Shown: positions 1-8,642 of the stretch, one piece after another
Numbering within the stretch: the first letter of the stretch is position 1
How the letters are laid out: every line of letters begins with the position of its first letter
Source: ZLKRG08 sp046048895
Lineage (GTDB): Bacteria; Actinomycetota; Actinomycetes; Nanopelagicales; Nanopelagicaceae
Assembly: GCA_046048895.1 (NCBI GenBank)
Contig: JBJOFF010000001.1
Location: 1-64,000, forward strand
Reading direction: 5' to 3'
DNA length: 64,000 nt
Notes under the pieces: generated by a model
Databases searched by the model: none
What the model saw: only the letters and a program-made list of their open reading frames with translations
Told to the model about the DNA's origin: nothing
Made by a program: the position numbers and the translations under genes

Positions 1-464
1 TCAAGAGCCTTTGCATCCGCGTATGTCCACCTGAGTTTCTGCGGAGCTCCTACTAAACGGTCGAAATCCTCGCTCAACGGCTGGTTTGGATTTTTTCCAT
101 AAATCTCAGAGGTACTTGCGATAAAAATTCGCTTATCGTGTTTACTGGAAAGCGAAAGTACATTTTCTGAGCCGGAATAATTTGTTTCTAACGATCCAAT
201 TGGGTTCTCAATAATATTCTTAACACCGACAGCTGCTGCCATATGAAAAACAACATCACTCTTGATGACTAACTTTTCGAGCAAGCTGAGGTTTAGAATA
301 TCGTCTTGAACAAAATGAATTGAATCTGTTATACCCTCTAAATTAGTCAAAGACCCTGTTGACAGGTTATCAATAATAAAAACTTCATATCCTTCAGAAA
401 CCAATCTCTTAGCAAGGTGAGAGCCAATAAACCCCGCACCACCTGTTACCAGAATGTTTTTCAC
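1..464 (-). CDS. NAD-dependent sugar-nucleotide epimerase/dehydratase, 3' end cut by window edge
   Basis: Translating the minus strand from a GTG at 464 gives about 154 residues of an extended SDR. The N-terminal Rossmann motif is TGGAGFIGSHL, followed by DDI near residue 60, a HMAAAVGV segment and STSEIYG before the edge, typical of UDP-glucose epimerase or UDP-glucuronate decarboxylase relatives. The catalytic Tyr-x3-Lys is only partly in view (WTYADAKAL at the edge fits it). A purine-rich GGAAGGCAGG lies upstream of the GTG, and a TATACT hexamer at 495-500 can serve as the -10. The family is clear; the substrate is not. It probably belongs with the neighbouring surface-glycan genes. Confidence 0.85.
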   Translation of the reverse strand, partial: MKNILVTGGAGFIGSHLAKRLVSEGYEVFIIDNLSTGSLTNLEGITDSIHFVQDDILNLSLLEKLVIKSDVVFHMAAAVGVKNIIENPIGSLETNYSGSENVLSLSSKHDKRIFIASTSEIYGKNPNQPLSEDFDRLVGAPQKLRWTYADAKAL

Positions 465-942
465 GCGAAGAGCCTGCCTTCCTTTTTCGGCCTTAGTATA
501 GCTTAAATCGTTTCATGAACTCACTAATACAAAAACCAAATTTAATCAAGGATACATTTTAGTCAATTTCTGATTATAAACAACCAGGATGAAGTTTTCT
601 ATCTGAAATACTTTGTAAGTTTTACTTTTGACCACTAATATCACCGTATTTCCAATTTCGAAGCGTATATGTTTAGGAGCTTCACTTAATATTCAAATCC
701 ATGTGGACTTCGAACCTGCATCAAACTGATTAATTTTATCGATGTGGTTATCGCCATGACTAAGTTTAGGCATGAATTAAATGAGATACATTTTTCAACA
801 AACTCAATCGGCTCTTGCAAGTTCCACACAGGGTGATTTAATTTGAAAATAAATTTTGTGGACTATCAATTGGTTAAGAAGTGTGTTTAACTGTTTCCTA
901 TTGGGCTTTTAGTCTCGCGAATTCAGCCGATATACTTCTAAA
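465..942. other. 478-bp A+T-rich intergenic region
   Basis: No convincing coding sequence is visible on either strand. The left end holds the probable promoter of the minus-strand epimerase (TATACT on the minus strand at 495-500). The rest is very A+T-rich, with no strong hairpin plus T-run that would clearly terminate the PseB/PseC transcript ending at 943. It is the longest gap without a gene in the window and may be decayed sequence within the surface-glycan region. Confidence 0.5.
495..500 (-). promoter_or_regulatory. Probable -10 element of the partial epimerase gene
   Basis: The minus strand reads TATACT here, a near-perfect -10. Transcription would start near 488 and give a leader of about 24 nt containing the GGAAGGCAGG Shine-Dalgarno-like stretch before the GTG at 464. 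No clear -35 was identified. Confidence 0.45.
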
Positions 943-2124
943 TTATCTGTAAGCATTCAGAATTTTCTCAATCTCACCAACAATTTTGTTTTGTTGCGAA
1001 GTTTTCAAGCCCGGATAAATAGGAATGGAAAGTGCTTTAAAGTAGTAACTAACCGCATTTGGAGTATCCTCACTTAGGTAGCCAAGTTTTACATAGTATG
1101 GATTGAGTGGGATTGGCATATAATGTACTTGAGTTCCAATTCCTTTATTCTTCAGTTCCAGCATCAAATTAGCTCTAGATATTTTGGTTTCTATAAAATT
1201 GATCTCTACAGGGTATAAATGATGAGCACTTCCTTCTGTATTCACACTTTGTGCAGGTTTTATTAGATGGCTATTTTGCAATATTTGGTCATAATGAGTA
1301 GCCAATTCCCTACGCTTTGAAATATATTTATCTAATTTCTTCATCTGGCTTACACCTAAAGAAGCTTGAATTTCAGTCATTCTGTAGTGAAATCCAAGCA
1401 TCTTCATTTCCCTGTACCAGGGATTTAGACTATTATTTGTTTGAGATAGGAATCTATTTATATGCAATGCGGGATTTGGTTCGACACCGTGAGATCTGAG
1501 TGCTAGCAGTTTTTGTTTTAGATTTTGCGAATTTGTAACGACAACGCCACCTTCGCCGGTTGTAACTGATTTTACTGGATGGAATGAAAATACAGTCATT
1601 TCAGTGATTCTTGAATTACCAACTTTGTCACCATTCTCGTAATAAGCGCCAAGAGCATGTGCGGCATCTTCAATAATCTTTACACCATATTCGGATTTAA
1701 TTTTATTGAACCATGCAGCTTCTAAAGGAAGTCCAGCGTAGTGCACTGCGATTATTGCCTTTATATTCGGATTATCTCTTAAGGCATTTTCTACTTGCAT
1801 TTTGTCAAGATTCTTGGTGGTTGGATCAATATCAACAAAAACAGGTTTCAGACCTGCGTATAAGATGCAATTAGCTGAGGATAAGAATGATAATGGTGAA
1901 GTAATAACTTCTGAATTTGGTTCTAACTCCAAAGCTATTAATGCAATATGAAGACCAGCCGTAGCACTAGAAACTGCCACAGCATATTCAGAATTTACAT
2001 ACTGCTTTACGCTCTTCTCAAAATTTGCAATTTCTGGTCCTTGAGTTAATGATCGTAATTTGACCTGCCTTGCGACTGAAAATGCGTCAGCAAATGTGGT
2101 TTTATGTTTACTGTAAGGAATCAA
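943..2124 (-). CDS. pseC: PseC-like UDP-sugar aminotransferase (DegT/DnrJ/EryC1)
   Basis: This 393-residue PLP enzyme matches UDP-4-amino-4,6-dideoxy-N-acetyl-beta-L-altrosamine transaminase, which aminates the 4-keto product of PseB. Visible family signatures are the SSATAGLH phosphate-binding segment near residue 52, EDAAHALGA at about 152 (cofactor Asp) and FSFHPVKSVTTGEGG, where Lys185 should form the Schiff base with PLP. Its ATG overlaps the pseB stop by 4 nt, so the two are co-translated. The rest of the pseudaminate pathway (PseH, PseG, PseI) is not in this window, so the end product may be another 2,4-diamino sugar. The family is secure, the exact sugar less so. Confidence 0.85.
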   Translation of the reverse strand: MIPYSKHKTTFADAFSVARQVKLRSLTQGPEIANFEKSVKQYVNSEYAVAVSSATAGLHIALIALELEPNSEVITSPLSFLSSANCILYAGLKPVFVDIDPTTKNLDKMQVENALRDNPNIKAIIAVHYAGLPLEAAWFNKIKSEYGVKIIEDAAHALGAYYENGDKVGNSRITEMTVFSFHPVKSVTTGEGGVVVTNSQNLKQKLLALRSHGVEPNPALHINRFLSQTNNSLNPWYREMKMLGFHYRMTEIQASLGVSQMKKLDKYISKRRELATHYDQILQNSHLIKPAQSVNTEGSAHHLYPVEINFIETKISRANLMLELKNKGIGTQVHYMPIPLNPYYVKLGYLSEDTPNAVSYYFKALSIPIYPGLKTSQQNKIVGEIEKILNAYR

Positions 2125-3107
2125 TCCAGCAGACCGTTTTCTAACAACAAATTCTTGAATGTTTCATGCGTGTGCCAAAGTTCATTGTTATCGCTGCTGA
2201 ATCGGAATCCATCTGCGACTTTCTTGCCCTTCCCAGGATAATTAGAATGAACGCTTATAGTTGGGGTCAAGATCGCATAAAAAGTTTCAAATTCAAGTGT
2301 GTTTTGCGCATCATCTGGGGTAATCATAACTTCATGAAGTTTTTCGCCAGGCCTGATTCCAATAATTTCAGTTTTGATGCCAGGGCAGACAACTTCTGCC
2401 ACGTCTGTCACTTTAAAACTCGGAATTTTTGGAACAAATATTTCTCCACCAATCATTCTCTCCAAGCTATCAATTACGAATTGCACGCCATCTTCTATTG
2501 TTAACCAAAATCTTGTCATTCGATCATCAGTGATAGGGATAATTCCGCTTATTGCTTTTTCTTTAAAGAAAGGAATTACACTTCCTCGGGAGCCTAATAC
2601 GTTGCCATATCTAACTACTGAAAATCTAGTAACACGGCTTCCTGCTAAATTGTTACCAGCGACCATCAGTTTGTCCGAACAAAGTTTTGTGGCGCCGTAT
2701 AAATTTGCAGGATTTGCCGCCTTATCAGTACTTAAAGCAACGACTTTTTCAACACCATTTTCAATAGCTACGTTCACAATGTTTTCTGCGCCAAGAATAT
2801 TTGTCTTAATAGCCTCCATAGGATTATATTCCGATGCAGGAATTTGTTTCATCGCAGCAGCGTGAATAATAATATCTACGCCATCAGTTGCTCTCTTTAG
2901 TCGATTATAATCTCGTACATCTCCAATAAAATATCGAAGCTTTGGTGAATTAATACTTTCCTGCATCTCAAATTGCTTAAGTTCATCTCGACTAAAAACT
3001 ATGAGTTTCTTTACTTCGTCGTCTTGCAATAATCGACGTACCATTGCCTTACCAAAAGAACCTGTGCCTCCAGTGATTAAAACAATCTTTCCTTTAATGC
3101 AACTCAC
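2121..3107 (-). CDS. pseB: PseB-like UDP-GlcNAc 4,6-dehydratase (inverting)
   Basis: This 328-residue extended SDR converts UDP-GlcNAc to the 4-keto-6-deoxy intermediate with C5 inversion. The NADP-binding motif TGGTGSFG is at residues 12-19. The catalytic segment STDKAANPANLYGATK has the Asp-Lys pair at about 128-129 and Tyr137/Lys141, the arrangement typical of PseB/FlaA1 enzymes. The start is GTG, preceded by GAAAGG at a good distance. It sits 30 bp after the RmlD-like gene and overlaps pseC by 4 nt, so the three form one operon. FnlA/CapE-type dehydratases of FucNAc pathways are close relatives and remain possible. Confidence 0.85.
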   Translation of the reverse strand: MSCIKGKIVLITGGTGSFGKAMVRRLLQDDEVKKLIVFSRDELKQFEMQESINSPKLRYFIGDVRDYNRLKRATDGVDIIIHAAAMKQIPASEYNPMEAIKTNILGAENIVNVAIENGVEKVVALSTDKAANPANLYGATKLCSDKLMVAGNNLAGSRVTRFSVVRYGNVLGSRGSVIPFFKEKAISGIIPITDDRMTRFWLTIEDGVQFVIDSLERMIGGEIFVPKIPSFKVTDVAEVVCPGIKTEIIGIRPGEKLHEVMITPDDAQNTLEFETFYAILTPTISVHSNYPGKGKKVADGFRFSSDNNELWHTHETFKNLLLENGLLD

Positions 3108-3137
3108 GCGAGCACCTTTCTCCTACGGTATGTGCGC

Positions 3138-4001
3138 CTATCCTATTACTTCATCTAAAGCCTGGTCCACATTTTCAAGTCTAAATAGGGAATTCAATTT
3201 GGAAATATCCAATGAAAGATCCTTAGGCCGCGTGACTAAATTCGGTAGAGAATTTGAATCGCCTCTTGTAATTAATTCACGATTTACATCCAATTTTCCA
3301 GCGAGTCTGACAGCAAAGTCAAATTTACTCATTCTTTCTGCACCAGCTACATGGAGAATTCCCCTAAATTGTGCGCTCGCCAAGATTTCTATTAATTCAG
3401 AAATATATTTCGCAGAAACTGGATTGAAGTACACATCTTCAAATCCAACAATTGATTGACCTGATGAAAGTTTATTGAGCATAAATGATAGTAACGAAGA
3501 ATCACTCAAGGCGATTAAATTCCTACCCAAGAAACTGACTCGAAGAATTATTGAATCTGGATTTGAAATTAACACCATTCTTTCGGCTGCTAATTTTGTG
3601 AACCCATATTGGTTTAGAGATATCATTTCACAAGTTTCATCGCGAACTGATCCGGGTTTCGAATAAAAATGGTCAGTGCTAATCTGAATAAAAGGTATCG
3701 ATTTAAGATGACAATACTCTGCTACTAACCGGGGAAAATCTGCATTTAGAAGCCAAGCTGCCTCTGGTCTCATTTCGCACTCTTCAATGCTGGCAATCGC
3801 AATACAATTAATAACTAGCTCAATGTTATTCTCTTCACATAATTTAGCTATTTGTTGAACATTTGGCTGGAATGGAATTAATCCAGGGATAGAAGTTTTC
3901 AAACTCGAAGTGCCAAAAACTTGATTGCTTGCATTGGACGATAAGTTAACGAATATATTAGATCCAAGCAACCCTGATGCTCCTAGAACTAAGATTCTCA
4001 T
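3138..4001 (-). CDS. RmlD-like sugar-nucleotide reductase
   Basis: The 287-residue protein starts MRILVLGASGLLGSN, a Rossmann motif at the extreme N-terminus, and continues with an RmlD-like layout: INCIAIASIEECE, the ISTDHFY segment and an NQYGFTKLAAE Tyr-x3-Lys. It probably reduces a 4-keto-deoxy sugar nucleotide. An in-frame ATG ten codons upstream was not chosen, because a perfect TATAAT at 4008-4013 on the minus strand ends exactly 6 nt before the ATG at 4001, which predicts a leaderless mRNA. It heads the operon with pseB and pseC. The substrate cannot be read from sequence. Confidence 0.75.
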   Translation of the reverse strand: MRILVLGASGLLGSNIFVNLSSNASNQVFGTSSLKTSIPGLIPFQPNVQQIAKLCEENNIELVINCIAIASIEECEMRPEAAWLLNADFPRLVAEYCHLKSIPFIQISTDHFYSKPGSVRDETCEMISLNQYGFTKLAAERMVLISNPDSIILRVSFLGRNLIALSDSSLLSFMLNKLSSGQSIVGFEDVYFNPVSAKYISELIEILASAQFRGILHVAGAERMSKFDFAVRLAGKLDVNRELITRGDSNSLPNLVTRPKDLSLDISKLNSLFRLENVDQALDEVIG

Positions 4002-4007
4002 AATGTA

Positions 4008-4043
4008 ATTATAGTCTTTCACTCTTACCAATTAGAGTAAACT
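4008..4043. promoter_or_regulatory. Divergent leaderless promoters (RmlD-like gene / glycosyltransferase)
   Basis: On the minus strand TATAAT (4008-4013) is followed by six bases and then the ATG at 4001. On the plus strand TAAACT (4038-4043) is followed by seven bases and then the ATG at 4051. Only 49 bp separate the two start codons, so both promoters and any operator must overlap here. Confidence 0.6.
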
Positions 4044-4050
4044 ATAACTT

Positions 4051-4959
4051 ATGATCGGTGTTCTAATTCCAACCAGGAATAGACCTGCCCAAATCACTCG
4101 TATTTTGGAGTCTATTTGCAAAAACTTCACAAGTGATTTGGAAGTAGTTGTCGTTTCGTCAGGCGAAAGATTAGATCACTACATTAACCCTTTCAAAACG
4201 ATGATGAAACTGACCTATATTCATAGTGATATGGGTGGACAAATACATCAGAAAATTCAAGGATTAAGTGCATTTTCAAAGGAAGTAAAATGGGTGGTTT
4301 TCTTTGACGATGATCTTTTAGTGCCTGGCAATTTCTTCACGCTCTTTAAGTCACAAACTTCTGATTTGCCTACAAATGTAGTGGGTGTCGGGATGAGCTT
4401 GGGTTTTACGGGGAAAAAAATCACCACCAAGTCTTTAGGTAAATTGTTTAGTAGACTTTTTTTACTTTCTGGAAAGCAGGGTGAAATAAGAAGGAGTGGT
4501 CATGCTTGTTCCTACATGCAGTCACATTCGAGAATAGAAACTCAATGGCTATCTGGCGCTTCCGCGTGGCGATACGAATTTGCTTGCTTGTACAACTCCG
4601 TTCACCCATTTTCAAGATACGCGGCATATGAGGATGTTATTTATTCAAATGGAATGTCAAAAAAAGGTAAGCTCATTTATATTCCAGAATTGACGTTAGA
4701 TTACCAAGAAGTACAACCAAGCGATGTGCCGCCTTTATTGGCTTTTATAAGTGCCCAATATTGGAGGTATTACCTTGTGAAGAGTGATAAATATTTCAGT
4801 GCAGTGCATTTCTTCTGGTCGCAAGTAGGAAGAAATATATTCTATCTTTTCACAACCAGGGGTAAGAATATCACGAAAATTGCAAAGACGAATTGGCAAA
4901 TCTTACTATGCGAAATTACTAAAGGGGATCCTAAAGAATTGCTAGTCAAAAACTGTTAA
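4051..4959 (+). CDS. Family 2 (GT-A) glycosyltransferase
   Basis: The 302-residue protein begins MIGVLIPTRNRPAQI, the standard start of an inverting GT2 domain, and carries a DDD metal/nucleotide-binding motif at about residues 86-88 (VVFFDDDLLVP). A later AAYEDV segment may contain the catalytic acid. No transmembrane segment is evident, so it is probably cytoplasmic or peripheral at the membrane and adds one sugar to the surface polysaccharide made here. It stands alone on the plus strand, and its 3' end overlaps the convergent gene 4942-6363 by 18 bp. Donor and acceptor are unknown. Confidence 0.8.
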   Translation: MIGVLIPTRNRPAQITRILESICKNFTSDLEVVVVSSGERLDHYINPFKTMMKLTYIHSDMGGQIHQKIQGLSAFSKEVKWVVFFDDDLLVPGNFFTLFKSQTSDLPTNVVGVGMSLGFTGKKITTKSLGKLFSRLFLLSGKQGEIRRSGHACSYMQSHSRIETQWLSGASAWRYEFACLYNSVHPFSRYAAYEDVIYSNGMSKKGKLIYIPELTLDYQEVQPSDVPPLLAFISAQYWRYYLVKSDKYFSAVHFFWSQVGRNIFYLFTTRGKNITKIAKTNWQILLCEITKGDPKELLVKNC

Positions 4960-6363
4960 GTCTTGTTTTGTAAAGTAAGAATCAAATTCTTTCACTAAAG
5001 ATGCATCAAGTTGCAAAGTATCTACAATGTCAGCCAAACCAGTCTTTAGAGAAAGTGTATCTGTGAATTTCAAAGTACTCTTATGGAAAAGACTTAATGG
5101 ATTTAGATCTTCGCAGCCTTCACTGTAGTAAATTGGTACTAGCCCATAGGCGCCAGCTTCAATACCAACAGCGCTTGTTCTGAATATACATATGTTGGAT
5201 TGGTTTAGATCGGAAATCAGCACATTTCTTGAGATGGTTAAATTGTCCGGAATTTTCAAGGATTTTAGGTCAAGATTGGTTGCAAAGGCGGGGTGAAGTC
5301 GGATTATGAAATTCTTGTCAGAGAAAAAATTTGCCAAGCTAATTCCGAGATTGAATAACTCTAAACTTGCCTGCCTAGTGCCTTCAGGTACCAACAATAT
5401 TCTATTTCCAAGGATTCGTTTTTCTTCGATTAGTGTTCTGTGTTTTGCAGAGCCGGCTTTTAGGAAGAGTTTATTGGAGTTTATTCTAGTACTTTCGAAA
5501 TAATCAAACGTGATTTGTCCAGAACAAAGAACTCTACAATTTGACGTCATAGCTGAAAGTGAATTTAAGAGCGAGTACTGTGTTTTGACAATTGGTGCGT
5601 GTTGATAAAAGTTAAATCTTGTTCTTGAATTCCTATTGGCAATTTCCAGAATTTTTTCTTCAAAAAGCTGCCCCTCAAAAGTAGTGTATACAGATTTGAT
5701 GGTTGTATTGCCAATTAAACTTTCAAGTGTTTCTGTTATCGCAATATTGGAGATTGTAGGTCTTTCAAATTCACCCAAAACGGCCAAAATCACAATGCGT
5801 CTTGCATAGGAAGTTTTGGCATCCCTAAATAACTGGATGTATTTCTTAGAATTTCTACAGACACCGAAGAAATGTCTTACAAGTGTAATTAACGAGGGAT
5901 TCTTGGCAACAATCTTAATATTCGACTTTGGAAATGAAAATGGCAATTTCTTCTTGAGCAGTATCGAATTAAGTCTCGTACCATTTAGCAAGAGTAAAAA
6001 TCTGTGCTCAAAGTTTCTAGGATTTTGAAGAGCACTTCCGTAAAAAGGATCATAAAAATTAGAGGCAAAATTGTTAGTTAAATGACTGACGTAAACCGAT
6101 GAATTCTTATCTATTTTAAAGCCTCTTGAGAATATTTCTGGAAAGTAATAGATATAACCGAATACCAAATTGACCAGAGAAGATGTGAATTTCAGAAAGA
6201 TTTTGCACAGAAATTTTAATGTGTTTGCATCCAAGATTTGATATTTGGCTAAGTTCTCAGGCGTCGGCTTTGAAAAATGTAGAAAATGATTTGGGGAAAA
6301 TTCCTCGTAAATCGAATCCCTAACTTGTTGAATGTTCTTAAAAAGTACTTCACTCCTTTGCAT
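4942..6363 (-). CDS. Predicted GT-B-like surface-polysaccharide transferase
   Basis: This 473-residue protein has no family I can name with certainty. Its C-terminal half has the look of a GT-B fold transferase of the capsule/CDP-glycerol-transferase type: VPEGTRQAS, then IIRLHPAF, then RTSAVGIEAGAYGLVPIYY, the usual Ser/Glu-containing nucleotide-binding stretch. One short hydrophobic segment near residues 55-75 may contact the membrane. It is the last gene of the KdsA operon and overlaps the KdsB-like gene by 14 bp, so the natural guess is that it transfers the CMP-activated ulosonate. That role is inferred from position only. Confidence 0.6.
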   Translation of the reverse strand: MQRSEVLFKNIQQVRDSIYEEFSPNHFLHFSKPTPENLAKYQILDANTLKFLCKIFLKFTSSLVNLVFGYIYYFPEIFSRGFKIDKNSSVYVSHLTNNFASNFYDPFYGSALQNPRNFEHRFLLLLNGTRLNSILLKKKLPFSFPKSNIKIVAKNPSLITLVRHFFGVCRNSKKYIQLFRDAKTSYARRIVILAVLGEFERPTISNIAITETLESLIGNTTIKSVYTTFEGQLFEEKILEIANRNSRTRFNFYQHAPIVKTQYSLLNSLSAMTSNCRVLCSGQITFDYFESTRINSNKLFLKAGSAKHRTLIEEKRILGNRILLVPEGTRQASLELFNLGISLANFFSDKNFIIRLHPAFATNLDLKSLKIPDNLTISRNVLISDLNQSNICIFRTSAVGIEAGAYGLVPIYYSEGCEDLNPLSLFHKSTLKFTDTLSLKTGLADIVDTLQLDASLVKEFDSYFTKQDLTVFD

Positions 6364-7117
6364 AAAGACTCAAAATATCTTGCTGTTTAGCGTCTGTATC
6401 CATAATTGAAATTACCTTCGCCAATTCTTCTTTAGTATTTACTGATGTAAATGACGAAGGAACAAGGAGTGTTTCAACTTCAATTTTATTCTCTAATAAT
6501 CGAAATTGTTCAATTGATTGACTTGATTCCAGTCTGCCTACTGGTAATTTCCCGAATGCCTGAAGCGTTTTCCTGTCAACACTGAATAAGCCGTTCACTT
6601 TAAATATAGAATCTTCATTTTCCTTTGAGTTGCCAATTGACGGGTTTTTCCTAAAAAAATATATTGCTTGATTTGAGAAGTTAATTGCACATTTGACGAC
6701 GGATTCATCAGTCAATTCAGATGAGTTTTCTATCTTAGAGATGGTGTTAATGAACCCAGGTTTTCCGCTTTCGGTTGCATGTACGAGAGCTTGTAGAGTG
6801 TGAGGCACAATTAGGGGCTCATCACCTTGCAAGACAATGTAGTTTTCCCAATTAAGAAAGTTCGACAATTCTGCGATACGGCTCGTTCCATTTTCATGAT
6901 TTTGCTGTGACAGAAAGACTTGCGCTCCTAAGTGTTCCATATATTGCTTAATGGATTCGTCTGGAGTTGCTATCACTACATTGCGATTTCCGATTGCCAA
7001 TTTCGCACGATTCCAAACATGCGCAATCATAGGCAAGCCAGCGATTTCTACCATAGGTTTATTGGGTAGTCGGCTAGACGCCATTCTGACAGGTATTGCT
7101 ATTCCTGTGTTACTCAA
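6350..7117 (-). CDS. kdsB: KdsB-like CMP-ulosonate cytidylyltransferase
   Basis: About 255 residues with the KdsB layout. An N-terminal nucleotide-binding loop IPVRMASSRLPNKPM corresponds to the classical IPARxxSxRLPxKP. HENGTSRIAE and VLQGDEPLI follow, and the C-terminus has SIEQFRLLEN and SVNTKEELAKV, which match KdsB. The reaction would be CTP + 3-deoxy-ulosonate giving CMP-ulosonate. I place the start at TTG 7117, whose TTGA overlaps the stop of the preceding SDR and which has GGAG 10 nt upstream; a TTG at 7135 is possible. In Gram-negatives this activates KDO for LPS, which actinobacteria lack, so the product is probably a KDO-like sugar of a wall glycopolymer. Confidence 0.75.
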   Translation of the reverse strand: MSNTGIAIPVRMASSRLPNKPMVEIAGLPMIAHVWNRAKLAIGNRNVVIATPDESIKQYMEHLGAQVFLSQQNHENGTSRIAELSNFLNWENYIVLQGDEPLIVPHTLQALVHATESGKPGFINTISKIENSSELTDESVVKCAINFSNQAIYFFRKNPSIGNSKENEDSIFKVNGLFSVDRKTLQAFGKLPVGRLESSQSIEQFRLLENKIEVETLLVPSSFTSVNTKEELAKVISIMDTDAKQQDILSLYAKE

Positions 7118-7854
7118 TTTGGAAGCACTCCACAATCTACATTGATTGATTGACCTGTTATTGAGCTAGCACTTTCACTTAATAGGAATTTGACTAATTC
7201 GCCTACATCTTCGGCTTTGGGCAATCGCCCTAATGCGGTTTGGGTCCTGGCAAATTCATTCAGGAAATTGCTTGGATCTCCTTGTGCGGGACTTTCATTG
7301 CTGGTAAGCGCATCGAGTAATCCAGGTGTTTCAATAAGTACGGGATTTATGGCATTTACTCTTATTCCAACCGGGCCAAGCTCTTTTGACAAACTTTGAG
7401 TGAATCCTCTAATCGCAAACTTACTGGCAACATATGCTGAATTGTTTCTTGTTCCTCGCATAGCAGCCAAACTGGAAATATTTATAATATTTGTAATTTT
7501 GGTTGAGTAAGCCATTGCATATTTTGTAGCCAAGAAATATCCATTTACGTTTACGGAAAACATCTCATTTAGGAATTTGGCATCAATATTCTCAAGGCTT
7601 CGCCATTCAGAGAACCCGGCATTATTGACTAAAGAAGTAATTTCGCCATATTCGGCCTTAATTTTCTGGAAGAAGCTTTCTATTTCATCTTCCTTCGTTA
7701 TATCAAGTTGAAAATGTCGCCCATTCGTATTCATTGAATTATTAGGCACATGTCTTCTTGAAGCTGTGATCACTTGGTAATTATTGTTTGAAAGGACATT
7801 TGCAATCGCTTGGCCAATTCCACTTGTGCCACCAGTGACAACTACAATTTTCAT
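7114..7854 (-). CDS. Short-chain dehydrogenase/reductase in KDO-type operon
   Basis: A 246-residue classical SDR: VTGGTSGIGQA cofactor motif at residues 6-16, NNAGFSEW, catalytic Ser in NISSLAAM, and YVASK for Tyr/Lys. The C-terminal SSITGQSINVDCG is the usual SDR ending. AAAGG lies upstream of the ATG, 11 bp after the preceding gene. It is a second SDR in an operon with KdsA, an aldolase and KdsB, so it may oxidise or reduce an ulosonate or its precursor. Substrate is unknown. Confidence 0.75.
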   Translation of the reverse strand: MKIVVVTGGTSGIGQAIANVLSNNNYQVITASRRHVPNNSMNTNGRHFQLDITKEDEIESFFQKIKAEYGEITSLVNNAGFSEWRSLENIDAKFLNEMFSVNVNGYFLATKYAMAYSTKITNIINISSLAAMRGTRNNSAYVASKFAIRGFTQSLSKELGPVGIRVNAINPVLIETPGLLDALTSNESPAQGDPSNFLNEFARTQTALGRLPKAEDVGELVKFLLSESASSITGQSINVDCGVLPN

Positions 7855-7865
7855 AAAATTAACCT

Positions 7866-8642
7866 TTAAATAGTCATGGCAGAAAACCCGCCGTCAACCA
7901 CTAATTCACTGCCCGTAACGAAGGATGAAGCGTCGGATGCAAGGTAAATTACAGCTCCAATTAATTCATCAGGTGTTCCAAATCTCGACATAGGAGTGTG
8001 ATTTAGGATTGCTGCTTCACGCTCCGGGGTAATGAAATTTTTTAGATTCCACTCAGTAGGAAAGAATCCAGGTCGAACCGCATTTACTCTAACGCCGCTA
8101 GTTGCCCATTCTCTGCCCAGATTTTGAGTTAAGTTCCGTATTCCTGCTTTTGCAACAGAATAAGGAAACGCCTTTGAAAGGGCTGGATCAGCAGACGCTG
8201 AAGAAATATTAATTATTGACCCTTTGTGGTTTCGTAACATTCCAGGGGCGATCGCCTGACAACCGATAAACGTCGCATTTATCTGAGAATTAAGTACAGA
8301 GTTCCATTCATCGAGCGATAACTCTAAAAATGGGGTAGGGGAATTTATACCTGCTCCATTGATTAATACATCAAAGAAACCATGAGTTGTGTTTTCGATC
8401 GATTTTTCAAAATCAAGTTTGTTAGTAGCATCTAATTGGACAGGCAAAGCTGAATTTAAATAGATTTCGTTTATTGAATCTGAGACTTTCTGAGCTTTTT
8501 CCAACCTTAAGTCTGCAACGTGCACTCTAGCTCCTGCGGATGCCAGTCCAATCGCCATCGCTGAACAAAGATGTCCTCCACCGCCTACTATAAGTGCTTC
8601 TTTCCCTTGGAGCGAAAAAAGATTCAAGAAACTTCTATCCAT
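7866..8642 (-). CDS. Short-chain dehydrogenase/reductase in KDO-type operon
   Basis: This 258-residue SDR has an atypical glycine motif, VGGGGHLCSAMA, instead of the usual TGxxxGIG. It keeps NGAGINSP, a SSASAD serine, the YSVAK Tyr/Lys pair and the ending SFVTGSELVVDGG. Its start overlaps the HpcH/HpaI gene by 8 bp. Similarity in style is to gluconate/sorbitol-type dehydrogenases. Two different SDRs in one ulosonate operon suggest a two-step modification such as oxidation and re-reduction with epimerisation, but this is inference. Confidence 0.72.
   Translation of the reverse strand: MDRSFLNLFSLQGKEALIVGGGGHLCSAMAIGLASAGARVHVADLRLEKAQKVSDSINEIYLNSALPVQLDATNKLDFEKSIENTTHGFFDVLINGAGINSPTPFLELSLDEWNSVLNSQINATFIGCQAIAPGMLRNHKGSIINISSASADPALSKAFPYSVAKAGIRNLTQNLGREWATSGVRVNAVRPGFFPTEWNLKNFITPEREAAILNHTPMSRFGTPDELIGAVIYLASDASSFVTGSELVVDGGFSAMTI

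Noticed and set aside
2374..2865. 163-codon plus-strand reading frame opposite pseB
   Set aside because: It is the complement of a well-supported gene, has no family marks and no start signals.
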